Notes: generated by a model from the letters alone, not told the origin. A stretch of DNA of 64,000 nt from Halobacteriovoraceae bacterium (GCA_020635115.1 JACKAK010000001.1:186001-250000); one strand, 5' to 3'; counted from the first letter of the stretch, positions 1-9,181 are shown. A program made the numbers and translations.

Positions 1-272
1 CCATCAGAATATTCTATATATGCTTTTTCTCTACTTTCTTCATTAATTCTAGCTAATTCAAGTTTTTGGATTTCGTGAGGTACTTTCAAACAAGAGGGAG
101 CTCCAATCAAAATTGCTTCATAACTTTGTTTATCTTTCATGAGAGTTAAGTTTTGAATTGAATACTTGCCTTCTTTAAGTTCACATATTAATTCTTTCTC
201 AATTTGAGTGTTCATCTGTTTTTGACAAGAAATAAGTCCTATGACAAGAGAATAAAGGATAAAAGGCTTCAC
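1..272 (-). CDS. Putative lipoprotein, C-terminus cut by window edge
   Basis: The reading frame is open from a GTG at 272 down to base 1, so only the N-terminal ~90 residues are visible. A GGAG ribosome-binding site lies 5 bases upstream of the GTG, which decides the start. The N-terminus MKPFILYSLVIGLISC is a lipoprotein signal with an LISC lipobox, so the mature protein should be lipid-anchored at Cys16. The rest is charged and helical with two further cysteines (in ELICEL and APSCLK). I do not recognise a family. It is separated from the recO unit by about 90 bases and is probably transcribed separately. Confidence 0.6.
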   Translation of the reverse strand, partial: MKPFILYSLVIGLISCQKQMNTQIEKELICELKEGKYSIQNLTLMKDKQSYEAILIGAPSCLKVPHEIQKLELARINEESREKAYIEYSD

Positions 273-364
273 AAAAACTCCTTATTTTCAAATAGTTACG
301 CCGCATTTTCATCTTACTTACTTAGTGTTGTCAATTACAAAAATAGTAGTGAATACTCAAAAAA

Positions 365-1162
365 TTAAAGCTGTATAAAGGATAATGTTTTCAAATCTTT
401 TGAACTTAAATGTAGTTGATACAAGAAATAATCAAGTATGAGTTTTGAGCAATAGTCTCGAGTGATAGAAGTTTCTTTATATTTAGAATATTTTGTATGA
501 AATATTTGGCCTAAAACAAGCCATGCAGACTTTCCATTTTGTATAGTATTTCTATCAATCTGATCAACCGATTCGCTCAGGGCAAAACCACCGTGTTCAT
601 TTAGCAAAACAACCTGATCGCTGGGAGTAAGATCATTGCCTGATAGGACACAGTTCATTCTCTCTGGAAAAACACCTTGCTCCATTAAGAGCTTTCCCAG
701 GAAAAGATTAAAATGTTGATAGAAAGAAAACGTTTGAGATTTGATGGATTCTTCCAGATAAAAGATCGCATTGCTCAAGACTCGAAAAAGACCTACATCA
801 GACTGATCAATATCATCATGGTTTTCAATGAGGTCATCTTTTTGTGCAATTTTACTAATAATTTCTATATAAAAACAAAGAAGGTTGAAACTTTGAAAAC
901 TATTTCTTAATTTTTCGTAATGCCATTTAAGTTTCCATTCTTTGACAGAATAAACGTCTGTTTTATTTTGTGAAATATTTAATGTTAAACTAATGAGATG
1001 CCCGATCTCTAGCATTGAACCTTTTTGTTTTTTTCCTCCACCTTGAGCTCCATAAAAATAAACTGAAATCGATTTTCCATTTCGAAGGAGAAGTCGAGCA
1101 AGTATATCCCTTTCTTTATGTGGAACTTTACTTAACACTATACCTTCAAGCTTTTGTTTCAT
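365..1162 (-). CDS. recO: DNA repair protein RecO
   Basis: Predicted RecO, the recombination mediator that works with RecR to load RecA on gapped DNA in the RecF pathway. The N-terminal ~75 residues read as the RecO OB fold (GIVLSKVPHKERD, then a strand ending in FYGAQGGGKKQKGS, where family members carry a basic Gly/Arg loop). A helical middle follows, then a C-terminal region with FPERMNCVLSG matching the position of the family's Cys-containing motif. Only one such Cys is visible, so the zinc site seen in some RecO proteins is probably absent. Length (265 aa) is typical. It lies 9 bases downstream of a helicase gene and is probably co-transcribed with it. The call rests on domain pattern, as RecO is poorly conserved. 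Confidence 0.75.
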   Translation of the reverse strand: MKQKLEGIVLSKVPHKERDILARLLLRNGKSISVYFYGAQGGGKKQKGSMLEIGHLISLTLNISQNKTDVYSVKEWKLKWHYEKLRNSFQSFNLLCFYIEIISKIAQKDDLIENHDDIDQSDVGLFRVLSNAIFYLEESIKSQTFSFYQHFNLFLGKLLMEQGVFPERMNCVLSGNDLTPSDQVVLLNEHGGFALSESVDQIDRNTIQNGKSAWLVLGQIFHTKYSKYKETSITRDYCSKLILDYFLYQLHLSSKDLKTLSFIQL

Positions 1163-1171
1163 GAATAGACC

Positions 1172-2155
1172 TCAATTTTTAAAGAAAATAAAACACAACA
1201 AAAAGTCAATCACAAGAAATTTTATCACATCTATCAATCTTGTTTTTACCATACTATAATTTTCAAAGGCATAGACATAAAGACCCAACCCATCTCTTCC
1301 ACCCCTTGCAACCATTTGTAACCAAAAATCCTTGTTTTTAACGGGATAATCAAAATACACGCTTCTTATTTGAGGGAGATTGACACCATGGCCGATAGCA
1401 GTCGTTCCAATGATTAAACAAGGTGTACTCACTTTTTTTAACTCTTCACAGAACTGATCAACTCTTCCGCCAATACAATAGAGTACGGGAAATTTAATTT
1501 TTTTTTCGTAAAAACGTTTAAGTCTTAAAACATCAGATCTTTTTTTACAAAAAAGGAGTATGGATTCTTTTTTAGTATACATGTCCCATATTATCATTCT
1601 GTAATAACTATCACTTTTAATTAACTTTGAAGTGATAACTCTATTTGGATTATACTTTAATTTTTGATTTCCAAAATCAATGACATTAACCTGTTGAAAT
1701 TGTTTTTGAAGTAAATCTCTCCATTCACTAAGCATTGCTGAATTAATAGTTGCTGTCATTGCAAAAACAGAAATTTTTTCACATGGCAACCCATAAATAA
1801 AATCAAGTAAATGAGGTCTAAAACTTTCACCCCAATAGAAAAAGAGATGTATTTCATCGAGTACAATAATTATATTTTTAAATAAAGGATCTTCAAAATT
1901 TAAAGAAAAACGCTCAACAGTTGAAATAATAATGAACTGTTTTTTTAATAATACGTCTCTCGAAATTTTTTCATCTAATTCACAATACACATTTTTTTCA
2001 GAATTCAATCTTTCATAGACTTCTTTGGCCAGTGCTCTAAGCGGAGAAATAAAAAGTATTTTTAATTTTTCACTTCTATACTTGTCTATAATATAGGTCG
2101 TTTTACCCCATGCAGGAGGAGCGAGTAAAAAGGTAAATGTGTTTTTTTCATACAT
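1172..2155 (-). CDS. Short superfamily 2 DNA helicase, RecQ-like core
   Basis: ATP-dependent SF2 helicase core. Visible motifs in order: motif I LAPPAWGKTT (residues ~11-20), Ia SPLRALAKE, II DEIH, III MTAT, IV LLFCKKRSDV, V GTTAIGHGVNLP and VI QMVARGGRDG. Motif VI resembles the RecQ form. At 327 aa it is only the two RecA-like domains, lacking the zinc-binding and winged-helix parts of RecQ. The last ~20 residues (IKFLVIDFLLCFIFFKN) are strongly hydrophobic, which is odd for a soluble helicase and could be a membrane tail or out-of-frame sequence after a truncation. The gene lies 9 bases upstream of recO on the same strand, suggesting a repair-related job. Confidence 0.7.
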   Translation of the reverse strand: MYEKNTFTFLLAPPAWGKTTYIIDKYRSEKLKILFISPLRALAKEVYERLNSEKNVYCELDEKISRDVLLKKQFIIISTVERFSLNFEDPLFKNIIIVLDEIHLFFYWGESFRPHLLDFIYGLPCEKISVFAMTATINSAMLSEWRDLLQKQFQQVNVIDFGNQKLKYNPNRVITSKLIKSDSYYRMIIWDMYTKKESILLFCKKRSDVLRLKRFYEKKIKFPVLYCIGGRVDQFCEELKKVSTPCLIIGTTAIGHGVNLPQIRSVYFDYPVKNKDFWLQMVARGGRDGLGLYVYAFENYSMVKTRLIDVIKFLVIDFLLCFIFFKN

Positions 2156-2191
2156 CTGTACATATATGCAAAAAAATATTTATCGCATTTT

Positions 2192-3235
2192 CTAAATCGT
2201 TGAAATTTCAAAATTATTTTTGAAGTCATTTTCAATTTCTGAAAATACAAGTTCAGGACTAAATTGATTTAAGCAAATCATACTCTCACAATGACTTAGT
2301 CCACAAAAATGGGCCGTTCTCGTTCTACACTCTAAATCTTCTATAAAAAAATAGGGATGTTTTTGTCTATCATAAGGATGCCATTCCAATGGTTCTTCTG
2401 GCCCAAAAAAAGTGTAGCTTTTTATTCCTATGGCAGCAGCGATATGTTTAAGTCCCGTGTCGTTTCCAATATAAAGAATTGATTTTGCCAACTCGAAAGG
2501 CAATTCTGATAGAGGTCGTTCAACAAATTCAAGATTTTTAATATTTCCAAACTTAAGAAATTCTTTTTTCATTTCTTGATCTGTAAGTGATTTTGATAAC
2601 GGTATCCTTATCGTAGTGTTTGGGAAATTATCTTCAATCAGTCTGGCCAGTTGAAAAAAATGTCCCAATGGCCACATCTTTGTTGATCGAGTTGCAACGA
2701 TACCAAATAAAATAGAATTGTTTTTAAAAGGGTCTTCTCCCTTCAAATACATTCTGGGAGGATAGTTTAAATAATTTGGAATTTGAGTATCAACTTTTAA
2801 TTTTTTTAGAACACTCCAACAAGCATCAAGATCTCTTTGGATATTAGCTTTGCGAATTCCTTGATCAATTATTATCGTTTTATCTTTTCGGTGGTGGTTA
2901 TGAAAAAAATATTTTGTTTTAATAAACTTACAAATCATTTTTAACCAACGTCTTGAACTTGAAGACTGATTGAGTTCAATAATAAAATCGTATTTCTCAG
3001 AAAATATAACTTTAAAGAGTTGAAATATTCCAGAAATGCTTTTTGAATCAATTTGAATTATCTTATTAGCAGAAATGGAAGTTTTTAAAAACAGGCCTGC
3101 CAAGTTTTTTGGAACACCGTAGTGAATTTCTGCATCGGGCAATATTTCTCTAAGAAAACTTAGACTGGAAAGTGTGAGTATAGAATCACCAATCATACGG
3201 TTTTTAATAATAAGAACTTTTTTTATTGACTGCAT
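2192..3235 (-). CDS. Glycosyltransferase family 9 (heptosyltransferase-like)
   Basis: Predicted ADP-heptose:LPS heptosyltransferase-type enzyme of family GT9 acting at the cytoplasmic face in core lipopolysaccharide assembly. Family features: an N-terminal KVLIIKNRMIGDSILTLSSL motif, a central strand-turn FGIVATRSTKMWPLGHF with the W-P pattern of the nucleotide-sugar domain, and the C-terminal YIGNDTGLKHIAAAIGI followed by FGPEEPLEWHP. About 347 residues is normal. An in-frame ATG at 3268 would add 11 residues with three cysteines; I prefer 3235 because GT9 proteins begin close to the KVLIIKNR strand, but neither start has a good ribosome-binding site. The last part has a Cys-rich stretch (CRTRTAHFCGLSHCESMIC) of unknown meaning. 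The exact sugar cannot be read. Confidence 0.75.
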   Translation of the reverse strand: MQSIKKVLIIKNRMIGDSILTLSSLSFLREILPDAEIHYGVPKNLAGLFLKTSISANKIIQIDSKSISGIFQLFKVIFSEKYDFIIELNQSSSSRRWLKMICKFIKTKYFFHNHHRKDKTIIIDQGIRKANIQRDLDACWSVLKKLKVDTQIPNYLNYPPRMYLKGEDPFKNNSILFGIVATRSTKMWPLGHFFQLARLIEDNFPNTTIRIPLSKSLTDQEMKKEFLKFGNIKNLEFVERPLSELPFELAKSILYIGNDTGLKHIAAAIGIKSYTFFGPEEPLEWHPYDRQKHPYFFIEDLECRTRTAHFCGLSHCESMICLNQFSPELVFSEIENDFKNNFEISTI

Positions 3236-3265
3236 ACATTCAAAATAACATCCTATGACACATTC

Positions 3266-3282
3266 CACAACTTAAAGTTGTG
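3266..3282. promoter_or_regulatory. 17-bp palindrome between divergent genes
   Basis: CACAACTT and AAGTTGTG form perfect 8-base arms around a single A. The site lies between the divergent GT9 gene and the NifU-domain gene, where an operator would be expected. No known regulator motif is recognised. It depends on both genes using the inner starts chosen here (3235 and 3355). Confidence 0.3.
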
Positions 3283-3354
3283 TTTAAAAAGAAAGTCCTA
3301 TCTTTACTGCGTCGAAGAATTGTTATATTTGATGATAAACAAAAGGTTTTTAAG

Positions 3355-3612
3355 ATGCTTAGACAAATAGAAAAAGTTTTAGATGAACAGATTCGCCCCA
3401 GTTTGCAATCTCATGGTGGAAATGTTGAGCTTATAGATGTAGATAATGATAAAGTTTTTATCAAACTTATAGGCGGATGCCAGGGTTGTTCGAGCTCGAG
3501 TGCAACGTTAAAAAATGGAATTGAAGCACTTATTAAAAAGAAATTTCCTGACATTATTCAAGTCGTAGATTTAACAGATCATTCTGCTGGTGAGAACCCA
3601 TATTATTCTTAA
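3355..3612 (+). CDS. NifU C-terminal domain iron-sulfur scaffold protein
   Basis: Small NifU-like (Nfu) protein expected to carry a [4Fe-4S] cluster between two subunits and pass it to target proteins. The domain fills the whole 85-residue product: IRPSLQSHGGNVELIDV, then the cluster-binding GGCQGCSSSSATLKNGIE with the CxxC pair, then ENPYYS. An upstream in-frame GTG at 3280 would add a basic extension; I chose ATG 3355 because the domain begins there and an AAGG lies 8 bases upstream. The gene is divergent from the GT9 gene and convergent with the next gene. Its TAA and the opposite gene's TAA overlap in one TTAA. Confidence 0.85.
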   Translation: MLRQIEKVLDEQIRPSLQSHGGNVELIDVDNDKVFIKLIGGCQGCSSSSATLKNGIEALIKKKFPDIIQVVDLTDHSAGENPYYS

Positions 3613-4691
3613 TCCTCAATTTCTCTTTGGATATTTGATGGATTTCTGTATTCTAAACCCACAAAGGGGTTGTTCAGAATTGGATTAAACAGAGGTGCCA
3701 ACATAATATGGTACCCTTTTCGTTTAATGTTCGAATTTGAATAATCACTCAAATACATTCCTGCAAATTCTATAACCTTTAATGGATTGAATTTTCTTAA
3801 ATCTTCGTTGTATTTTCTTTTAAGTATACTTTTTTTGAACTCGTCCTTTTGTTTTTGACTAAAAAACTTCGTTCTATATTCTGCATCCTGAGTTGCTAAA
3901 TCTATCGCGGCCTTAACTGCTGGAGATTTTGATGTATCTCCGAGTTTACTCTTTTCAATTCTTTCATCAAACTTTTTGTCAACATAATCACAAAGGTCTA
4001 CCTTCTTATTTATTTTAAGTCTCCCCTTCTTGTCTCTGACAAGGTAGTTTTTTTGGCCAGAAAATAAATCGTAAAACAAATCGACCCCCTTCCTATTGGC
4101 CTCTATATCGGAGTATGAATAAACTCCAGTAAATTTGGTTCCATAACCTCCACTTTCCAGCGCATCTGAGTACTTTAAAACATCTTCTTTTGAAATATTA
4201 AAACGTTTATCTTTCGTAGCATTGTAAAAAGCAAATGCATCCATTAAAAGGTGTGAAATTTTATCAACTCCAAACCTTACTCCACACATATTTATGGTTG
4301 AAGCGACAAATGTCGTTGCAACTGGATTATATTTTGAAAATATACTTTCATTCGGTCGTATCAGAATTCTCTCTATTTTTACTCCTCTACAAACCCCATG
4401 ATTTATACATTCTTCATAGGGATGAAAGAAGGGATCTTTGCCTAATTTTTCCAAATAAATACCCGACAATGAAAGTTCTATTTGAGTATCTGAAATTGAA
4501 GTGAAATCTTTAAATCGTCCACCAAGTTTAACATTTAAATCGAAAACGATATCATCTAAATCATCGTTAAAGATTGAGTTTATTTTTTCTTTCGAATCCT
4601 CTAAATCAATATCGCTATATGTGTAATTATCAGTTTCTGTCGCATAGAGATGTGAAATGAAGAGAACAATCCATATAATATAAATTTTCAA
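3609..4691 (-). CDS. Exported protein of unknown function
   Basis: The 360-residue product starts with a Sec signal peptide (MKIYIIWIVLFISHLYA, cleavage likely after LYA). The mature part has four cysteines (EECINHGVCRG, INMCGVRF, VDLCDYV), compatible with disulfides in the periplasm. A conserved-looking segment, VDKISHLLMDAFAFYN, resembles stretches seen in uncharacterised Bdellovibrionota exported proteins, but I cannot name a family. The C-terminal 90 residues are basic and helical. It ends by overlapping the stop codon of the convergent NifU-domain gene and is followed upstream, 14 bases away, by the DTW-domain gene on the same strand, so the two may share a transcript. Confidence 0.6.
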   Translation of the reverse strand: MKIYIIWIVLFISHLYATETDNYTYSDIDLEDSKEKINSIFNDDLDDIVFDLNVKLGGRFKDFTSISDTQIELSLSGIYLEKLGKDPFFHPYEECINHGVCRGVKIERILIRPNESIFSKYNPVATTFVASTINMCGVRFGVDKISHLLMDAFAFYNATKDKRFNISKEDVLKYSDALESGGYGTKFTGVYSYSDIEANRKGVDLFYDLFSGQKNYLVRDKKGRLKINKKVDLCDYVDKKFDERIEKSKLGDTSKSPAVKAAIDLATQDAEYRTKFFSQKQKDEFKKSILKRKYNEDLRKFNPLKVIEFAGMYLSDYSNSNIKRKGYHIMLAPLFNPILNNPFVGLEYRNPSNIQREIED

Positions 4692-4705
4692 ACTTTAGTT
4701 CCTTA

Positions 4706-5311
4706 TTAATTTTTAAAAAAACTCTTTCTTGAATTGTAGAATCTATTATTGAATAAATCAAAGTTTTGACTTAAATCTTTAAAGACTCTTTCACTTTCAC
4801 AAACTTTTAATGCATACATAATCGCTTCAAAGGTGCACAAGGCTCCTTCAAAAGGTGAAGTCCTTAAGAGATAATTTGATTTTTGAGAGTCTATTTTAAC
4901 AGATGGTAAATTTAAACTTCCAAATAATCTCCTTTTGATTTTTCTGGCCTGTCTCCAAGATCCATCTGGAACGATTATATTTACGGGTTTTTCACAATTG
5001 GCGATAAATTCATCAAGTTTGATACTCTCTTCATCAGGAAAAAGGTATACATTCTCATAATTTTCAGAAATCAAATTTTTGACTTCAATTTGTTGATCTT
5101 CGTGTCCATGAATATGGACTTCGACATTGTCTAAAGATAGTTTTGCTAAATTTACAGTATTAGAAGTTAGAAATCTCTCCCTTCTGTGCATGATGACTGA
5201 AATTTTTGTGTTGATATGACATTTATTAATTTCATCACAAAAACAGTGCTCTTTAAAAATTTTACAATTTATACATCGGTCTCCCCGATTTCCTCTTCTA
5301 CCTAACTTCAT
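4706..5311 (-). CDS. DTW-domain tRNA-uridine aminocarboxypropyltransferase family protein
   Basis: DTW-domain proteins transfer the 3-amino-3-carboxypropyl group from S-adenosylmethionine to a uridine in tRNA (TapT/YfiP in E. coli forms acp3U47). Features: an N-terminal zinc-type cysteine set CINCKIFKEHCFC, then VIMHRRERFLTSNTVNLA, the signature PDGSWRQARK (family DxTW, here D-G-S-W), and LRTSPFEGALCTFEAI near the end. The start is set at ATG 5311, giving 201 residues. A longer in-frame start at 5383 adds 24 hydrophobic residues not expected in the family, and a GGTGG lies just upstream of 5311. The Ser in place of Thr in the DTW motif is a conservative change. Confidence 0.75.
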   Translation of the reverse strand: MKLGRRGNRGDRCINCKIFKEHCFCDEINKCHINTKISVIMHRRERFLTSNTVNLAKLSLDNVEVHIHGHEDQQIEVKNLISENYENVYLFPDEESIKLDEFIANCEKPVNIIVPDGSWRQARKIKRRLFGSLNLPSVKIDSQKSNYLLRTSPFEGALCTFEAIMYALKVCESERVFKDLSQNFDLFNNRFYNSRKSFFKN

Positions 5312-5508
5312 AAACCACCATTTTGAGAATAAATCATCTAGCGTCAAAAAAATAAAATGGCCATCGAGGAATAATAAACACATCGCATCTCAACGCAAAA
5401 CATTTAAATCTTCACAATAATTTACATAACATATAGATTTTACATCTTTATGGATATTCAATAACAAATTTATTAAACTGAACTCTTTAATAAAAATGGA
5501 GCTTTTTA

Positions 5509-6261
5509 ATGAAGGGTATTTTTTTTAGTTTTTTATTCATTTATTCAGCATATGCCTTCAGCGGTAGTAGAGATTTTTATGATGAAGATAATTTTGATCT
5601 AAAAAGGCTCGAATCTTTTGAAATTGAAGATGCCGATGATAGTGCTTTAAAAGATGAAATTAATGACTATATACTTAAAAAATTTGAGTATGAATATTCA
5701 ATGGATGCCAGAAGAATAGCGATCCCCACAAAGTTGCCAAAACATGAACTAGATCTTTCTTTTTTTGATCGCCTCGATCAAGAAAACCCTGTCGAAAGTA
5801 TTATAAGAAAAGTACTCTTTAGATTTTTTCCCCAACATCTACAGCAGGACTTCTTACCAAATAGTGCTCAAATTAAACGAGTTGAAATCATAAGTATTTT
5901 AAAAGGAAATGATCTTATTCCCTATTTAGGTTCGAGATCATTTTACGTTTACAATTATGGTTACAACCATGAAATAGAAACGATTACTTTTAAATTAAAA
6001 GTTTATAATTCTCATCGGAGATGGTTGATGGAAACAGATAGGATAGCGGGTAAGTATTTATCTCAAACCTTTCCAAATACTTTTGATGATGATGAACCCA
6101 TTTATATTACAATTACCTATGCTCCCTACGCAGGTTATTTTGGTCCAAGTATTGTAAACGTTCACAGTGAATATATGTATTGGGAGAAAGATCTAGTAGG
6201 ACATGAAATTAACTCTCGATCAGAGACAGTATTTAGATTAGAAGACATAGAATCTTTTTGA
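5509..6261 (+). CDS. Exported acidic protein of unknown function
   Basis: The 250-residue product has a short signal peptide (MKGIFFSFLFIYSAYA, cleavage after AYA). A GGAG ribosome-binding site sits about 8 bases before the ATG. The first 60 mature residues are very acidic, followed by a mixed region rich in Tyr and Phe (YVYNYGYNHEIETITFKLKVY, then ITITYAPYAGYFGP) suggesting beta structure. No cysteines and no membrane segment are seen after the signal, so it is likely soluble in the periplasm or outside. No family is recognised. It is divergent from the DTW gene and convergent with the nitrilase-family gene, so it is probably monocistronic. Confidence 0.6.
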   Translation: MKGIFFSFLFIYSAYAFSGSRDFYDEDNFDLKRLESFEIEDADDSALKDEINDYILKKFEYEYSMDARRIAIPTKLPKHELDLSFFDRLDQENPVESIIRKVLFRFFPQHLQQDFLPNSAQIKRVEIISILKGNDLIPYLGSRSFYVYNYGYNHEIETITFKLKVYNSHRRWLMETDRIAGKYLSQTFPNTFDDDEPIYITITYAPYAGYFGPSIVNVHSEYMYWEKDLVGHEINSRSETVFRLEDIESF

Positions 6262-6272
6262 AAAGAAAAATT

Positions 6273-7055
6273 TTAGTCTAATACAATTTTAGATTTTATT
6301 TCTGAAATAAGAGATAAGTCGATATCAACATAACCAATTTTCTCACCTTCTTCTAGGTTTAGTAGTACTTCTCCCCATGGAGAAATCACTAAAGAATGGC
6401 CATATGTTGAAACTGAAGTATGATTTTGTCCCCACTGAGCACTTGCAACGATAAAAGATTGAGTCTCTATTGCTCTGGCCCTTAATAGTGTCTCCCAATG
6501 TGCTTTTCCCGTTGGAACAGTGAATGCAGAAGCAACAGTCATTAAATTGCAATTTTTTTTCCTATATGATTGAAAAAATTCAGGGTACCTTAGATCAAAA
6601 CAAATATTTGCGCCAATTTTTAGCTCGTTGATTTCTACGACTGATTCAGAGTTTCCTTTTGAAAATATTCGCCCCTCATCTACAATTCTTTCTTTTAAAT
6701 TACATTTAAAAAGCTTTCTTTTATCGTAATACCCAATGAGTTTTCCATTATCATCAATGAACAAGGCGCGGTTTTTGATTTTCTTATTTGAATCTTCAAA
6801 AACAACAGATCCACCAAGTAGGTAAACTTTATATTTTTTTGCAAGATTAACGATATTTTGCATGTGTTCATTATTTTCTGATACAACATCGTTCACTAAA
6901 TCTCTACCATTAGAAAGAGCATAAAAACATTCTGGTAGAAAGATATATTTAGCTGGTTTTTCTTGAGTACAATTTTGTTCTAAAAATTTTTCAATTTTTT
7001 GAATGTTATTTTTTGAATTATCTGTTGATGTTAATTGTATTAATGCTAATTTCAT
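6273..7055 (-). CDS. Carbon-nitrogen hydrolase (nitrilase superfamily, Nit1-like)
   Basis: Predicted amidase of the nitrilase superfamily. The catalytic triad can be read as Glu42 (FLPECF), Lys112 (YYDKRKLF) and Cys152 (ANICFDLRYPE). The NICFDLRYPE context is the form found in the Nit branch, whose members hydrolyse deaminated glutathione as a metabolite-repair step, so that is the best guess for the substrate. Length (260 aa) is normal. The ATG at 7055 overlaps the ugd stop by 4 bases (ATGA), so translation is probably coupled to ugd although no shared pathway is evident. Confidence 0.8.
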   Translation of the reverse strand: MKLALIQLTSTDNSKNNIQKIEKFLEQNCTQEKPAKYIFLPECFYALSNGRDLVNDVVSENNEHMQNIVNLAKKYKVYLLGGSVVFEDSNKKIKNRALFIDDNGKLIGYYDKRKLFKCNLKERIVDEGRIFSKGNSESVVEINELKIGANICFDLRYPEFFQSYRKKNCNLMTVASAFTVPTGKAHWETLLRARAIETQSFIVASAQWGQNHTSVSTYGHSLVISPWGEVLLNLEEGEKIGYVDIDLSLISEIKSKIVLD

Positions 7056-8377
7056 TTTTTTATGAGTTTACCAATAGCATAGTAATCAAGTCCCTCTGCA
7101 AGAACCTTATCTGTTGGAAAAAGATTTCTTGCGTCGAATACAACTTTTTCTTTCAACAAATTTTTAATCATTTTAAAATCAGGATTTTTAAACTCTCTCC
7201 ATTCTGTGATAGTAACTAGTCCATCAGTATCTCTAATACAATCATACATCTTAGAAAAGGATGTACAATTTCCTGAAAGTTGCTCACTTGATTCTACATA
7301 GGCCTCGAAATTTCTATCGGCCACTGGATCGTAAAAATTAACATGAGCACCCTCTGAAACTAATGCCCTGGCCATATCAATCGCAGCGGTTTCACGTATA
7401 TCATCTGTATTTGCTTTGAATGCTACTCCCCAAAAAGCAAATGTTTTGCCTTTAAGATTTCCATTAAAATGCTTTTTCATTTTTTCAAACATATAAGTTT
7501 TTTGAACTTTGTTCACTTCTTCTGAGGCATTCACAACTTTCAAATCAAGATCACTTTCTTTTGCGGTTGCAACTAGGGCCTTTACATCTTTTGGAAAACA
7601 AGAACCTCCATAACCAGGCCCTGGATATAGAAAATGACCACCGATTCTTTTATCTGATGAGATCCCCTTTCTCACTTCTTCAATATCTGCTCCAACGAGA
7701 TCACAAAGTTTTGCCATCTCATTAATAAATGAAATCTTCGTTGCAAGGTAGCAGTTCGCTGCATATTTGCTTACTTCGGCAGAGAGATTTGACATGTGAA
7801 ATATTGGGTTACCTTGCATTACAAGTGGTGCATAAAGCTCATCCATTGCTTTTTCTGCAAATGGATCGTTACTCCCAATAATGACTCTGTCGGGTCTCAT
7901 GAAATCATCAATTGCACTTCCCTCTTTCAAAAATTCAGGGTTATTCACAAGATGGTAGCGTACTGAAACCAATCCATCTAAAAATGTTTTTAGTTTTGTA
8001 GATGTATGTACAGGAACTGTAGATTTGATGACAACAACCGCATCTTCTTTAAGATGGGGAGCAATATTTTCTGTTGCTTCATATAAATATTTTAAATTCG
8101 CAGTTCCATCATTATTTGATGGTGTACCCACTGCCAGAAATATTACATCTGATTCATTTATTGAATCATTGCCTGCAGAAAAATCCAATCTTTCAGATTT
8201 TATATTTCTCTCAAGAAGATCATTCAGTCCAGGTTCATAAATTGGAGACTTTCCTGATCTAAGCTTTTCAATTTTAACTTGATCTATATCGATACAGGTA
8301 ACACGATGTCCAATCTCAGCAAAACACGTGCCAGAGACGAGTCCAACATAACCAGTGCCAATCACAGAAACTCTCAT
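7052..8377 (-). CDS. ugd: UDP-glucose 6-dehydrogenase
   Basis: Oxidises UDP-glucose to UDP-glucuronate with two NAD+, feeding capsule, exopolysaccharide or lipid A sugar synthesis. The N-terminal Rossmann motif is VSVIGTGYVGLVSG (residues 4-17). The catalytic cysteine is Cys260 in GPGYGGSCFPKD. Lys213 with Asn218 (ATKISFINEMA) and the C-terminal UDP-binding FWGVAFKANTDDIRET are present. Length (441 aa) is standard. A strong GAGGAG ribosome-binding site precedes the ATG. It is divergent from a WaaE-like glycosyltransferase, with 57 bases between the two starts, which supports an envelope-sugar role. Confidence 0.93.
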   Translation of the reverse strand: MRVSVIGTGYVGLVSGTCFAEIGHRVTCIDIDQVKIEKLRSGKSPIYEPGLNDLLERNIKSERLDFSAGNDSINESDVIFLAVGTPSNNDGTANLKYLYEATENIAPHLKEDAVVVIKSTVPVHTSTKLKTFLDGLVSVRYHLVNNPEFLKEGSAIDDFMRPDRVIIGSNDPFAEKAMDELYAPLVMQGNPIFHMSNLSAEVSKYAANCYLATKISFINEMAKLCDLVGADIEEVRKGISSDKRIGGHFLYPGPGYGGSCFPKDVKALVATAKESDLDLKVVNASEEVNKVQKTYMFEKMKKHFNGNLKGKTFAFWGVAFKANTDDIRETAAIDMARALVSEGAHVNFYDPVADRNFEAYVESSEQLSGNCTSFSKMYDCIRDTDGLVTITEWREFKNPDFKMIKNLLKEKVVFDARNLFPTDKVLAEGLDYYAIGKLIKK

Positions 8378-8434
8378 AGATTCTCCTCATTTTTTCCTTT
8401 AAATGGGTGTTAAAGGTATGTAATATACATCCTG

Positions 8435-9181
8435 ATGAAGATTACTGCCACCATTATCACTTTCAATGAAGAGAAAAACATTGAGCGTGCTATTCATTCT
8501 GTAAATTTCTGCGATGAAGTCGTTGTCATTGATAGTTATAGTTCAGATCGAACTGTAGATATTGCAAGAAAGCTTGGAGCAAAAGTTATCTTTCAGGCGT
8601 TTTTGGGATATGGACAACAAAAGAATTTTGCCGCAGAGCAATCATCAAATGATTGGATATTAAGTATAGATGCAGATGAAGAAATTAGTGACGAGTTGGC
8701 CCGCGAGATTAAAAAATTATCTTTAGACCCTTCAACTGTTTATCGTTTTCAAAGAAGAACACAATTTTGTGGAAAATGGATATATCACGGCGGCTGGTAC
8801 CCTGATATTTTGTCAAGATTGTACCATAGGGAAAAAGCATCATGGAGTTCACCTCATGTGCATGAAGAATTGAGCGGTGAGTTTATAAGTAATTTTCATA
8901 GACTTGGTGGACATCTTAATCATTACTCATTTCCAAGTGTAGATTCACAAATTGAGACGAACTTAAAATATGCAAAACTAGGTGCCAAAAAATTAAAAGA
9001 TCCATTCTTTGTCACAATGCTCATTCGCCCCTTCTGGAAATTTTTAGAATGTTTTCTTTTAAAAGGTGGGATACTGGATGGAAAAGAAGGTCTTGTTATC
9101 GCTATAAATGCTGCTCATTCTCAATTTATGAAATATTCTTTTGCTTATTATTCACAAAAAAATAAAGAGTTGGACCAATGA
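8435..9181 (+). CDS. Family 2 glycosyltransferase, WaaE/KdtX-like
   Basis: GT2 inverting glycosyltransferase, likely adding a sugar to the lipopolysaccharide core from a nucleotide sugar at the inner face of the membrane. N-terminal ITATIITFNEEKNIERAI and VVVIDSYSSDRTVDIA are the nucleotide-binding part; the metal-binding DxD appears as SIDADEE. The segment FCGKWIYHGGWYPDILSRL followed by HVHEEL is characteristic of the WaaE-like subgroup. Length (248 aa) fits. Its stop overlaps the start of the following membrane-protein gene by 4 bases, so the two are co-translated. Confidence 0.85.
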   Translation: MKITATIITFNEEKNIERAIHSVNFCDEVVVIDSYSSDRTVDIARKLGAKVIFQAFLGYGQQKNFAAEQSSNDWILSIDADEEISDELAREIKKLSLDPSTVYRFQRRTQFCGKWIYHGGWYPDILSRLYHREKASWSSPHVHEELSGEFISNFHRLGGHLNHYSFPSVDSQIETNLKYAKLGAKKLKDPFFVTMLIRPFWKFLECFLLKGGILDGKEGLVIAINAAHSQFMKYSFAYYSQKNKELDQ

